A program made the translations under genes and the position numbers. DNA of 22,510 nt from Porodaedalea pini. Lineage: Eukaryota > Basidiomycota > Agaricomycetes > Hymenochaetales > Hymenochaetaceae. Location: the NCBI GenBank assembly GCA_002794775.1, contig NBAY01000176.1, positions 1 through 22,510 of the forward strand, written 5' to 3'. The notes under the pieces are model-generated. The model worked only from the letters and a program-made list of their open reading frames with translations, was not told where the DNA came from and did not search any database. Shown one piece after another: positions 7,811 through 19,500 of this stretch; the first letter of the stretch is position 1; every line of letters starts with the position of its first letter.

Positions 7811-8482
7811 CATCACCATTCGAGGACTGGAGATTTATATAATCTTCTCTGAGGCGAACGGTATGACTCGACCCAGTAAGCGGTGACTGAAGCTGACGCA
7901 CTAGTACTCCTCGTCCTTCTCTCATATGTTTCAGTTTCTCACAGATTTTCGTTTCGCAATGCCGGCATGCCATGCACCGCGGGTGTTTTTATCGCGATGG
8001 CTTTAATTTCCTTCCGCCGCGCTGAGACGGCGCGGTTCAGGCGTGTCCGTTTGCACGCCTTCCTGAAACAGACATCGAGGCGAGCTATGGCACAAGCTTA
8101 CATCGGATCTCCGAGTCGTCGATTGGGCGGTGATTTAGCGTCCTGGTTGTCAGGCCTCTGACCTGCGGTACGTACTTGATCAACATGCACCAAGGACATC
8201 GGATCCAGACGAGTTGTGCTTTTGTCCTTGTGCCACTAATTGTGCTGTCGCTTTGCACATCCATTCCTCGAGTTATCTACGACCGATCGGGGAAGGTATT
8301 CTCTCCTTTTGTTTTTCCATGGGATCCCTTCACTGTTTTATGCCGATTTCTCCGCTTGCATTTTGATAATGCCCGTTTTGCTGTGCAATGAAACCTGAAG
8401 CGGGCGCATGCGGTGCGTATTTATACCCATCCTATAAAGCGCTGACCGCTCGGACAGCTGGGCGTACTTTGCTTTTGCCCTC
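7811..8482. other. Intergenic region upstream of the first F-box-like gene
   Basis: No gene is supported here. The 5' part should hold upstream sequence of the tRNA on the minus strand. The 3' end carries the promoter of the F-box-like gene, with TATAAAG at 8433-8439. Confidence 0.5.
8433..8439 (+). promoter_or_regulatory. TATA box of the first F-box-like gene
   Basis: TATAAAG lies 50 bases before the ATG at 8483, a usual distance for a short fungal 5' leader. A second AT-rich string, TATTTATA, ends about 8 bases upstream of it. Confidence 0.5.
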
Positions 8483-9751
8483 ATGGACTGCGCCACGACC
8501 TCTCTGCCAGCCGTGGCTCAACCAGCTGCAGCGCTATTTCCCGTCGAGATCTGGAGAGAAATAATACGCCTTGCGACTATCACCCCGAGCTCGCAGTGTT
8601 CTCTTGACTCGGAGCATGTTGAAAGTGGTGCGGTCAAGTTCAACTGGCCCTATACTTCCTCATGCGGCGCGTTAGGCGATGTACCGCCCAGGACAAAGCA
8701 CGCGCTTGCTCTCACTTCGTACCAATTTTGGCATATGACATGCGAGTTCCTGTACGAGACAGTCTACATTCGACGCGCCGAACACGCACGGATTATTGCC
8801 ACGAGCCCTACATTGCAAGAGGCGCTCTCCAAGTGGACAAAAAACCTCATCATTGCGCCTGTATTCACAGTGGGCATGTCGCACGCCGAGTTCAGTCCCA
8901 TAGCTAGGCAGTTCGGAGAGGACATAGAGCTCACTCTCGGCTGCTGTATGAAGTTGCGGTCACTTATCGTTCGCGCGGATGCTGTGTCGAAACGGCTCGC
9001 CATGTACGAGCTCTGGATGAAGATCTGCCGTGCAGTGCCCCCGGGAGTCCACCATCTGGATATAGACGACGATATTCACGCTCCGTCGTTGTGGGAGCCG
9101 CGCCACCTCCTCGAGACGAGATATGACGGGTTCTTGCGCTCCTTGCGGCTTACGGCCGTCCAGAATACTCACGCGTACGATCTCCCGAATATGACGCACC
9201 TCGCGCTATACAGCTGGCCTATCGCGAGCAAATGGGCTATGCCAGCTCTCACACATCTCTACATCACGTACTTTCCCAACCTTCCACGCACCAATACATT
9301 TTGGATGTCGCCGAAGCCGACTCTGGGGCTGCTGCACTTCGGGCACGCGACTGATTTGGGCAGCTTCCCCGAGCTTGCGAGGCTGCTTCTCCAGACCGCT
9401 CCCAACCTCCACTCTCTTGAGTACTACTATTACGGAGACTCCGAAATGACATGGGACCCGAGCTCGTTGCCTGGATCGCTGAAGCGTGTCACGATAAAGA
9501 CCTTCCACCACTGGCCTACCGGCTACAAGCGCGGTCAGTTGGAGATGGACTTTCCAGAGTATGGCCCAGAGCCTCTTCTGTTACCTGCCGCTGCGGAGCG
9601 GTGGACTGAGTTCGCCAGACATCTTGCTGCATTCGCTGTTCGGCCTACCATCCTCGTTCCGAAAGGTGTGTCACTCGAGCGCCTCGAGACGGTGATCAGG
9701 CCGATCTTTAAGGAGCGTGGCGCAGATGCTTATTTCGCAGAATCGATTTGA
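8483..9751 (+). CDS. F-box-like protein, tandem copy 1 (422 aa)
   Basis: A single-exon gene. Near residue 18 it has LFPVEIWREII, the start of an F-box-like helix pair, and at about 70-98 the second part ending FLYETVYIRR, an arrangement common in the large F-box-like families of mushroom genomes. F-box proteins act as substrate adaptors of SCF ubiquitin ligases. The rest consists of leucine-rich strands with repeated LxxLxL spacing (THLALYSWP, THLYITYFP, LGLLHFGHATD), consistent with a degenerate leucine-rich or solenoid fold that would bind a target. The downstream gene is a clear paralogue of identical length. No signal peptide or membrane segment is seen. The target is unknown; the F-box assignment is by pattern. 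Confidence 0.8.
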   Translation: MDCATTSLPAVAQPAAALFPVEIWREIIRLATITPSSQCSLDSEHVESGAVKFNWPYTSSCGALGDVPPRTKHALALTSYQFWHMTCEFLYETVYIRRAEHARIIATSPTLQEALSKWTKNLIIAPVFTVGMSHAEFSPIARQFGEDIELTLGCCMKLRSLIVRADAVSKRLAMYELWMKICRAVPPGVHHLDIDDDIHAPSLWEPRHLLETRYDGFLRSLRLTAVQNTHAYDLPNMTHLALYSWPIASKWAMPALTHLYITYFPNLPRTNTFWMSPKPTLGLLHFGHATDLGSFPELARLLLQTAPNLHSLEYYYYGDSEMTWDPSSLPGSLKRVTIKTFHHWPTGYKRGQLEMDFPEYGPEPLLLPAAAERWTEFARHLAAFAVRPTILVPKGVSLERLETVIRPIFKERGADAYFAESI

Positions 9752-10073
9752 TTCGTTTCATACATTTCAATTGATAACTTATTACCCACGCAACCCTAAC
9801 GACCATTTATGATGATCTTATTACGATACCCATCCATTCCATCCTCGTTTCATGCTATGATTGCATCGCATTTATTTATTTACTTCATTTTAATAGATGA
9901 TTATGAACGCCGTGGAAAGGTTCGCAGGTTTCAATGGCATCTACTCCACTTACCTCCTTCGAGTATGACAGGCGGCGCAAAACAACGCTCCTTCAGTGTT
10001 AGTTTGAGTCAGTGGTCGCCACATCTTGAGTTGCCTCAAGGGTCCTCCGTCTCACTTCAGGTCGTTTTCAAGG
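9752..10073. other. Spacer between the two F-box-like paralogues
   Basis: It holds the 3' end of copy 1 and the promoter and leader of copy 2. I see no strong TATA box and no additional gene. The open frame at 9809-10168 overlaps the start of copy 2 in another frame and has no recognisable features. Confidence 0.5.
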
Positions 10074-11342
10074 ATGCCCAACGACGAACTACCCTCGCTT
10101 CCAACCGAGCTATGGAGAGATATTATTCGGTGGTCTACGGCAGAGTCTGGTTATCCATTCTTTCCTGAGTGTTCCGTTTCGTTCGGTTGGCCGTATAATC
10201 CAGCCTTCAATGCCTCGTTTTTCCGCTCTCTCGCCACAAAACGTAGCCTGGTTCTCGTTTCTCGTCGATTTTCGGAAATCGCTACCGAATTCTTATACGA
10301 AACTCTACACTTCAGAAGAGCAGCACACGCTATCGGTCTGGTTGAGCAATGCGAGACGGACATCGAGCTTCTTGGCTACTTGCGTTCTTGGACGAAGACT
10401 CTTTACATCACGCCAGTCTTCAACCCCGTCACCACAGGGAAGGGGCTCGACGAAGTCGACGACTTTCTGCGTTCGGTTCTCACATTTGCACAGATGTGCA
10501 CGCGACTGCGAAACGTGCTGGTACAAGCGGATAGTATCACCCTCTTCCAGGAACCGACGTACCAGCCCTGGGTAGCGATTCTTTCTGCTCTGCCTTCCGG
10601 GCTGCACCACCTTGCTGTCGAGAATTTCTTGCTCGGCCCGGTGGTCTGGGCTCCCCGACTGTTTAGCTCATGGGGCACTACTTCAGCACTCCGGACGCTG
10701 CGTTTGGACGCGGCGCACACGCCCTTTGAACACCACTTTCCACGCTTGACGCACCTCTGGCTGTTCTCGTGGCCTACAGCGAGCAAATGGGATGTGCCCT
10801 CCCTGACCAATTTATACATCAATTATTTTCCCGGCAACGAATCCACGTTGAGTTTCTGGACGGAGGCGAGGCCACAGCTAAAGCTGCTGCATTTCGGTGG
10901 CGACACGGACTTCGGGCTCTATTTCCCGGACCTCCCACAGAGACTACAAGACTGTGCTCCGAACATCCAAGAGCTAGAATATCACTACTCCGGAGATCTG
11001 GAAATCACTTGGGATCCCAGTCGGCTGTCAAGTTCTCTCGAGCGTGTCACAATAAAGCTGCAGGACGGCGGGCATCGTGGTGTAGACTCTGGACTGACAT
11101 CGCAAGACATCTTGCTACACTATACCTCCGCTGGCTTTGAAATTTTACTGGAGCTACTGACTGAACTCTGTCCGGAGGCGTCACACAGATGGGTCAGAAT
11201 TGAACGTCACCTGGAGAAATATAGCTCCCGTCATGCAAAGCTCTTTGTACTCCTTCCGAAGCGCGCCGCTTCGTTGCTTCAGGACCATGCTCCTCCACCT
11301 CTCATACGCTCTTCACGCGTTCCGATAACGCTACATGAATGA
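10074..11342 (+). CDS. F-box-like protein, tandem copy 2 (422 aa)
   Basis: A single-exon gene and a paralogue of the gene just upstream. I start it at the ATG at 10074, which gives MPNDELPSLPTELWRDIIRW, places the F-box-like motif near residue 9 and matches the length of copy 1. The longer frame back to 10026 would need TTG. Shared blocks with copy 1, in the same order, are EFLYET, LTHLxLxSWPxASKW, LTxLYIxYFP, LLHFGxxTDxG, the LEYxYxGD block and WDPSxL followed by SLxRVTIK. Similarity fades after about residue 340, where the tails differ. Function is probably target recognition in an SCF-type ubiquitin ligase, inferred only from the F-box-like N-terminus. Confidence 0.8.
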   Translation: MPNDELPSLPTELWRDIIRWSTAESGYPFFPECSVSFGWPYNPAFNASFFRSLATKRSLVLVSRRFSEIATEFLYETLHFRRAAHAIGLVEQCETDIELLGYLRSWTKTLYITPVFNPVTTGKGLDEVDDFLRSVLTFAQMCTRLRNVLVQADSITLFQEPTYQPWVAILSALPSGLHHLAVENFLLGPVVWAPRLFSSWGTTSALRTLRLDAAHTPFEHHFPRLTHLWLFSWPTASKWDVPSLTNLYINYFPGNESTLSFWTEARPQLKLLHFGGDTDFGLYFPDLPQRLQDCAPNIQELEYHYSGDLEITWDPSRLSSSLERVTIKLQDGGHRGVDSGLTSQDILLHYTSAGFEILLELLTELCPEASHRWVRIERHLEKYSSRHAKLFVLLPKRAASLLQDHAPPPLIRSSRVPITLHE

Positions 11343-11731
11343 ATATGAGCTTTTGAACTGTTTCCCTTTCTTTCTGGTTGAAAATAGGGGTAACATGGCG
11401 CATGGCCAATGAAGTGCCGTTTTACGGCAATGGTTATAGCTCAGATCAATCCAGAACGTAGTCGATAGTGTGTCTCACCTCTGTTAGAAAAAAATGAGAT
11501 ATGGTATTCGTGATCATTATTGCATTCTGTTGGTTCAAAATATCTACAGCGACAGACAGTCCAACAGCACACCGGTGACGAGATAAGGAGGTGATGATGT
11601 GGTCAGAGAGGAAGGAGAGGTAAAGCGGTACATTTGAGTCCGAAATAACCCATCCTTACCTCCCAGTCTGTGTCCACAACATTTCTTTTCCTACAAGGAA
11701 ACGATCCCAGCCTCAGACCGCGCGAGCACAC
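11343..11731. other. Convergent intergenic region between F-box copy 2 and VMA2
   Basis: The two flanking genes point toward each other, so this holds both 3' untranslated regions and terminators. No gene, repeat or RNA gene is seen. Confidence 0.6.
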
Positions 11732-13775
<2,044 letters not shown>

Positions 13776-14476
13776 CGTGGTCGGCGGGGTAGCGGTAAAG
13801 GAGATGATATGTTGAGCGCGTCCGGCCGACGCTGCAGGAGTGCGTATACGGTCAGTTCGCCTAATTGGGATGTCCGGCTGGGCGTCTTCCGGCCGAGCTG
13901 CCAGCTCAGAATGCTACGTTCAACACGTCCCACTGAAGTGATACTTCCCCTCAAGCTTGTGAAGAACAGCGCACATCTAGGATATTTGGCCATCCTATAT
14001 CCGAACAAAAATGAAGGGACTCTCGAAATGGTTTCATTAGGACGAGAGACCAAGAATACGACGGTTAAAGGAGGGACTGACTCACAGAACACTTGTTGAT
14101 CGGCTGAAAATCGCTTCAAGGTGATTTCTGAACTTTAATTGTGCACTCACATTTGGCTGAACTAGTACTGATAATAAAAGTTTTCAGCTTCTCTATCTCA
14201 AGCTCCTCTAAAGAATTAGAGCAACCAATTTGATTGCGACGATGTCTGTAAGCCGAGAGACTCCGGGCACCACTAGTACTGGTACTGTGATCGTACTTCA
14301 TATAAACTGGATGCACACTACTTACTGATCGTAGATTGATCATTGTAATCGATCTGACCCTCGTTAGAAGCGTGTGGAAAGTCTTGAATGGCGAGACTGT
14401 CTTTGGTTTATGATCGAAGTTTGCTCTGCTATCTTTTGCTTCTGGTATGTTCACGACTCGACTTCCTCAGCATTTC
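13776..14476. other. Upstream region of VMA2 and 3' flank of the 106-aa gene
   Basis: The stretch should contain the VMA2 promoter (minus strand) and the end of the neighbouring transcript. The string ACTAGTACT occurs twice here (14161-14169 and 14272-14280). A 112-codon minus-strand open frame at 14454-14116 has no recognisable features, and I do not call it. Confidence 0.5.
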
Positions 14477-14934
14477 TTACTCCTTCAAGCCCTTCTGGCG
14501 TGCTTTTCTAGCCTGATAAACGACATCGATGTCGTGGGAAGTCTACATTGCCACTTTAACTCATAACTACGGTGTCAATTTATGTACCTCCTTCTCCAAG
14601 GCCTCGAGGACTTTGAAAATATCCAAGCCCTGCTGCTGCCTTACTATTTCCTGACCGCGTCTCAGCTCAAAATCAACCGAGTTCTTGTTCTCCTGCTGAT
14701 CCTGAGTGCCCCACGAAACCGTCAGAGTAATTCCGTGGTCTTGTAAAACTAGTTATATCGTGCAAATAATTAGCACAAGCCCTCGCGATGAGCCTCGAAT
14801 ATGTTCGCACATTGGCTGATGTCTTCGATGTCGTCTTGAAAGGCAGATGGATCGGTGTACCTTTGGGTCTTCTTGTTACTGATCTGGTCTAAAACTTGTC
14901 GCTTTGTGGGCTTCAGAGCCGTATTAGGTGCCAT
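14477..14934 (-). CDS. Small conserved-looking protein of unknown function (106 aa, three exons)
   Basis: I predict exons 14934-14811, 14748-14588 and 14512-14477, with donors GTGCGA and GTACAT and acceptors TAG and CAG. The total is 321 bases, 106 residues plus stop, all phases consistent. The protein starts MAPNTALKPTKRQVLDQI, has a middle segment LQDHGITLTVSWGTQD, then a charged, probably helical stretch, and ends KARQKGLKE. A TATA box lies 62-69 bases upstream. I do not recognise the family. No signal peptide, membrane segment or metal motif is seen; the charged C-terminal third could be a coiled coil or a nucleic-acid-binding tail. The intron structure is my prediction from the sequence alone, so the gene model is moderately sure and the function unknown. 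Confidence 0.6.
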
Positions 14935-14995
14935 CGTCTGATTCTTTAACGGTTGACTATTGTCGTGTTGAACGGTAGGTCGGGGGTAACTCAGC

Positions 14996-15003
14996 CTTTT
15001 ATA
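14996..15003 (-). promoter_or_regulatory. TATA box of the 106-aa gene
   Basis: The minus strand reads TATAAAAG at 15003-14996, with the predicted ATG 62-69 bases downstream. This supports the chosen start of the gene. Confidence 0.55.
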
Positions 15004-15130
15004 CGGAGAGTGTAGTAAATTTGCAATAATATCGTAAGACTAAAAACGAATAAGAGGTCCAGCGCAACGTAGCGACGCAATTACCGAGGACACCGGCGTA
15101 TTGCGCTATAGCTTTGGTACCACAACGAAC

Positions 15131-15171
15131 AAAAAAAAAAAGACCCGAAGGCTTCGGAGTTTATTTTTTTC
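15131..15171. repeat. A-run/T-run inverted repeat with GC stem
   Basis: Eleven A residues are followed by CCGAAG, a G, CTTCGG and then a T-rich run with one interrupting A. The inner six pairs are perfect and the outer A/T pairing is imperfect. It could form a hairpin in DNA or RNA; no gene is attached to it. Confidence 0.5.
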
Positions 15172-16516
15172 CCCTCTGTGCACGCCACAAATGCACGGAC
15201 TCTGAATGTATATGGCAGCTTCTATAGCGCAGCTTCATGTTTTGATACTGCGGAATCTTCGGGACATTGTTCGTGCGCTGCGTACGTCACAAATGCATTA
15301 ATATTGATTTTAGACATATCAAAGCACATTAATGTTGCACCTCAACCTTGGTATACAACAAATGCGTTACGCCCCAGATTTTACACCATCCTATCGTTAG
15401 TATTGATTATGGATATATGGTAGCTTATGTAGCGTAAAACTGTATTGAACTCAGCTTTAGCGCCGCAAGTGCATCGATACGTCCTGCATCGCGGAGCGCT
15501 ACATGAAAGCATAAGGACGGAAAAACCGATATCCTGAGACCACAGAAGCTTCGATCTCATAACAGGCTTTATGAAGGGCGGTATCAAAGTTCTTTGAAAG
15601 ATTTCACGGATTCAAGACGCTGGATAGTCTGGAAAAGGGTGACAAGCAAAAGATTTTGCTTGTCAAGTGGGAAGTTGTGAGAGTTGCACCACCTAGTCGA
15701 GATATCGAATGGCAGCGCCTGAAAGTAAGCCGCAGATTCCTAGATGGACGCGGAAGTAAGGGCACACCAAGTTGTGACCATGCATATGGTACGTTTCGTA
15801 CATGTTCCCCCCGCGCGCATGGCTCTTTGAATTGCATGATTAATATTGTGTTAGATCAGTGCTAGTGGGTACATGCAATTATTTTTACGTGCACGGTATT
15901 TAATAAAGACATTCGAAATTCAAGCAAGGGTTTATGATGGTCAAGAGTTGAGAAGCATTAGAGTCTCCAAAATACCGTGAAGAAGGTATTGATATTGACA
16001 GAGAACTTGATTGCAATAGGCCCTGAGATCTGCGCGTACAGATTCATCAAAGAGGATCGACACCAGGTCTGAGACTCTGAGACCTTAGAGGCAGTAAAGA
16101 AATTGATATTAATATTGTGAGAGTCACAAGTACTAGTACTAAAAACACAAAACATTAATACGCTACATATAGACAAACACATATATTTTGAAATAAATTG
16201 AGCTCTGAAAGAAAGAAACTAGAAAAAAGGAAAGTAAGTAAAGGTACAATTTTCCAGAATAGGAAGGCAAATCAGGGTTTAGTTTCGTTGGGGACGCGCC
16301 CCAAGCGCATGTCCAATTGAATATTTTCTTTTAAGTCTTCCTCCTCGTCCCTTTTCTACTCCCATCTGGTCCGGTGAGCGCCCATCTTCTACTCTACGGC
16401 TGTGTCCCACAGCGCTCATGGTCCTTTGAAACTTGCACCGCAGACTTTGGCTTTCAATAGTCGACGCGACCATAGACTTACACTTATAGACCGACCACGA
16501 GGAGACAGAAAACGCC

Positions 16517-19500
16517 ATGGCTCCGAACGGTCACGCAGACCCTAAAGGCTACGACCAGCAGCGTCCCCTTATAATCCAGCTGGGAAAGATTAGAGTGCGT
16601 TGTTTCTTCATATCTGGTGACTGAGCTCGGTCTGACTTGTATGTGTGCCCAAAGTTTTCCGTGCCCGTAGACGCGTCAGGCAACGAGTGGGTCGCGGCCG
16701 AAGTTTTGCGCGAGGAATTCGTGCACTCGCAAAAGGATTTAGACGCGGTGGAGACCACCAGCGAGCTTGAAAATGACACAGAGGCAACCATTGAACTCTT
16801 TGCTCGCTTCCTCGCATTCGTCGTAGAAAACTTGGATGTTCAGGAGAAGTGCGCTGATGCGCGCACTGCCGTCCTCATCTCCGCGGTTCAGAAGTTCACA
16901 GACACGTATCTCGCCAAGAAGGACGTGCATTCGCTGACTGTGACCTTCGACACCGACGTGCGCAAAACCGTGCTCTCTTCCTACTATCGCGCCCTTGCTG
17001 CACTCGAGGCCCAAACTGTCTCAGATATTCCCCGAGGGCCAACTTCTACGCTTCTCAGTGCAGCTCAAAAGGGCGACGCATCGGTCTACGCACTTTTCGG
17101 CGGTCAAGGTACAAATGAAGTCTACTTTGATGAACTACAAGCCCTTTACGACACCTACAAACCATATGTCGCACCTTTCATTACGATGCTCACCATCAAC
17201 GTCCTACAGCCTCTTGCTGCCTCGTCTAGCTCCTCTTATTACGCATATGGCCTAGACGTCAACTCATGGCTCTCCGGCGCGCTTCCGCGACCGCCGATCG
17301 ATTACTTTGCCTCCGTCCCTGTCTCATTCCCTCTCATCGGCCTCACACAACTCACGCAGTACCTTGTCGCATGCCGCGTAACGAATCTCACACCGGGTGA
17401 ACTTCGTGCACGTCTGCACGGTGCAACAGGCCACTCTCAGGGTATAGTCTCAGCAGTTTGCATTGCTGCCTCGGACAGCCCAGAGAGCTTCGTACAAAAC
17501 TCGGCGAAGGCATTGCGCTGGTTATTCTTCAGTGGCTTGCGCGGCCAGGAGGCGTTTCCAGTGCTCGCGCTCGAGCCGAGCATCGTGGGCGACGCGATTG
17601 AGGGTGGTGAAGGCGCACCGTCTCCCATGCTTAGTGTCTCGGGTCTTGCACTCAAGGACCTTGAGCCGCACATCACCAAGACCAATAAACACCTCCCGAC
17701 GAACTCGCAGCTTTTCGTCTCGCTCAACAATGGCCCGAGGACCTTTGTAGTGACTGGCCCCGCGAAGGCGCTGTATGGTCTTGTGGTCAGCCTTAGGAAG
17801 GTTCGTGCTGCGCCAGGCTTGGATCAGAGCAAAACACCCTTTTCGCAGCGCAAACCGGTCTTCTCGGCTCGCTTCCTCGTTGTCGGTGTCCCTTACCACA
17901 GTGAGTATCTGAAGGGCGTGACCGATAAAGTCATGGAAGACTTGGACGGAGAGGAGCTTTGGACGCCAGTGGACATCGTTGTTCCCGTCTATCACACGGA
18001 AAATGGTACGCATATAGTCAGGTCTCTGATTTAAAATACTGATGGGTGCGGTATGTAGGCTCCGACCTCCGCGAATTGACGACATCCGTAACTCGTTCGC
18101 TCTGCGACCAGATTTTCACGCAGCCTATCCATTGGACCCTCGCGACGAAATTCCCGGGCAATGCGACCCACGCGATTGACTTCGGACCTGGTGGTCTGAG
18201 TGGAATTGGCCCTCTTACGGCGCGCAACCTGGAGGGCCGTGGCGTTCGCGTCGTGGTCGTCGGCGAGAAGGGAAAAGGTGGTTCCGAGCTCTACAATTCG
18301 CAGGGTGTAAAGTACGAACAATGGTGGTCGAAGAAGTGGGCGCCGGCGCTTGTAAAGACTAGGTTCGCATCCTTTTCGTTCTTTCATGTTTGATCTATGA
18401 AGCTAATGATAACTCTCAGCGATGGCAAGTTATACATTGACACTCCATTCTCACGTCTTCTGGGCAAGCCTCCTATCATGGTTGCGGGTATGACGCCGTC
18501 AACTGTGAAGGCTGGCTTTGTTAGCGCTATCCTGCGCGCAGGCTACCACGTCGAACTTGCTGGTGGCGGACATTACAATGCAAGCGCTCTACGTGCAAAA
18601 GTTGCGGAAATCCAAGCACAGATCCCCGAGGGCGTTGGGCTGACGCTCAACTCATTATATATAAACCCGCGTCAGTTCGGGTTCCAGTTCCCGCTGTGGC
18701 AGGAGATGCGCCGCGAAGGTCTCCCAGTGGAGGGCTTCTGCGTCGCCGCTGGTATCCCGAGCACTGAGAAAGCTGCAGAGATCATCGGGAACCTGAAAGC
18801 GGCGGGCATCAAGCATGTCGCATTCAAGCCGGGCTCCATTGACGGTATCCGCCAGGTTGTCAACATCGCAGCTGCGAATCCGGACTTCCCAGTCATCATG
18901 CAGTGGACTGGCGGACGCGCGGGTGGCCATCATTCCTGCGAGGACTTCCACCAACCCATTCTCGTGACTTATGCCTCGATCCGTCAGCAGCCGAACATCT
19001 CTCTTGTCGGCGGATCCGGGTTCGGTGGCGCGGACGACATTTGGCCGTACCTCACCGGAGACTGGTCTGCCGACCTGTTTGGCGTGCAGAAGATGCCATT
19101 CGATGGTTTCCTGTTCGCATCTCGGGTTATGGTCGCAAAGGAGGCGCACACATCGTCGAGCGTTAAGGACCTCATCGTCAAAGCCGCCGGCGTACCGGAT
19201 GGTCAGTGGGAGGGTACGTACGCAAAGGAGACCGGCGGGATACTCACTGTACGCTCGGAGCTCGGTGAGCCGATCCACAAGGTCGCAACGCGCGCAGTCA
19301 AACTGTGGAAGGAATTCGATGACGGTGTCTTCAAGCTGCCGAAGGAAAAGCGTGTGGACTGGCTTGCGCAGCACCGTGCGGAGGTCATCGAGAAGCTCAA
19401 CCGCGACTTTGCGAAGCCATGGTTCGGGTGGAAGAAGGACGGACGCGTTGTCGCGGACCTTGGTGACATGACGTACGAAGAGACTGTACTGAGGATGGTG

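Larger units (their letters stand above)
14935..16516. other. Long intergenic region between the 106-aa gene and FAS1
   Basis: No gene is supported. From left to right it holds the promoter of the 106-aa gene, an A-run/T-run hairpin (15131-15171), AT-rich sequence with degenerate repeats (compare about 15209-15233 with 15415-15439, and ACAAATGC at about 15187, 15289 and 15357), and the FAS1 promoter in the last few hundred bases. The palindrome AGTACTAGTACT is at 16129-16140. Short open frames on both strands lack protein features. Confidence 0.5.

Noticed and set aside
10026..10073. Longer N-terminus for F-box-like copy 2
   Set aside because: It would have to start at TTG; the ATG at 10074 gives the same length as the paralogue and puts the F-box-like motif at the N-terminus.
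15178..15440. Degenerate repeats as a CRISPR-like or satellite array
   Set aside because: Units are too divergent and irregularly spaced; only weak similarity between two or three short stretches.
16279..16518. 79-codon minus-strand open frame upstream of FAS1
   Set aside because: It covers the expected FAS1 promoter and leader, and shows no protein features.
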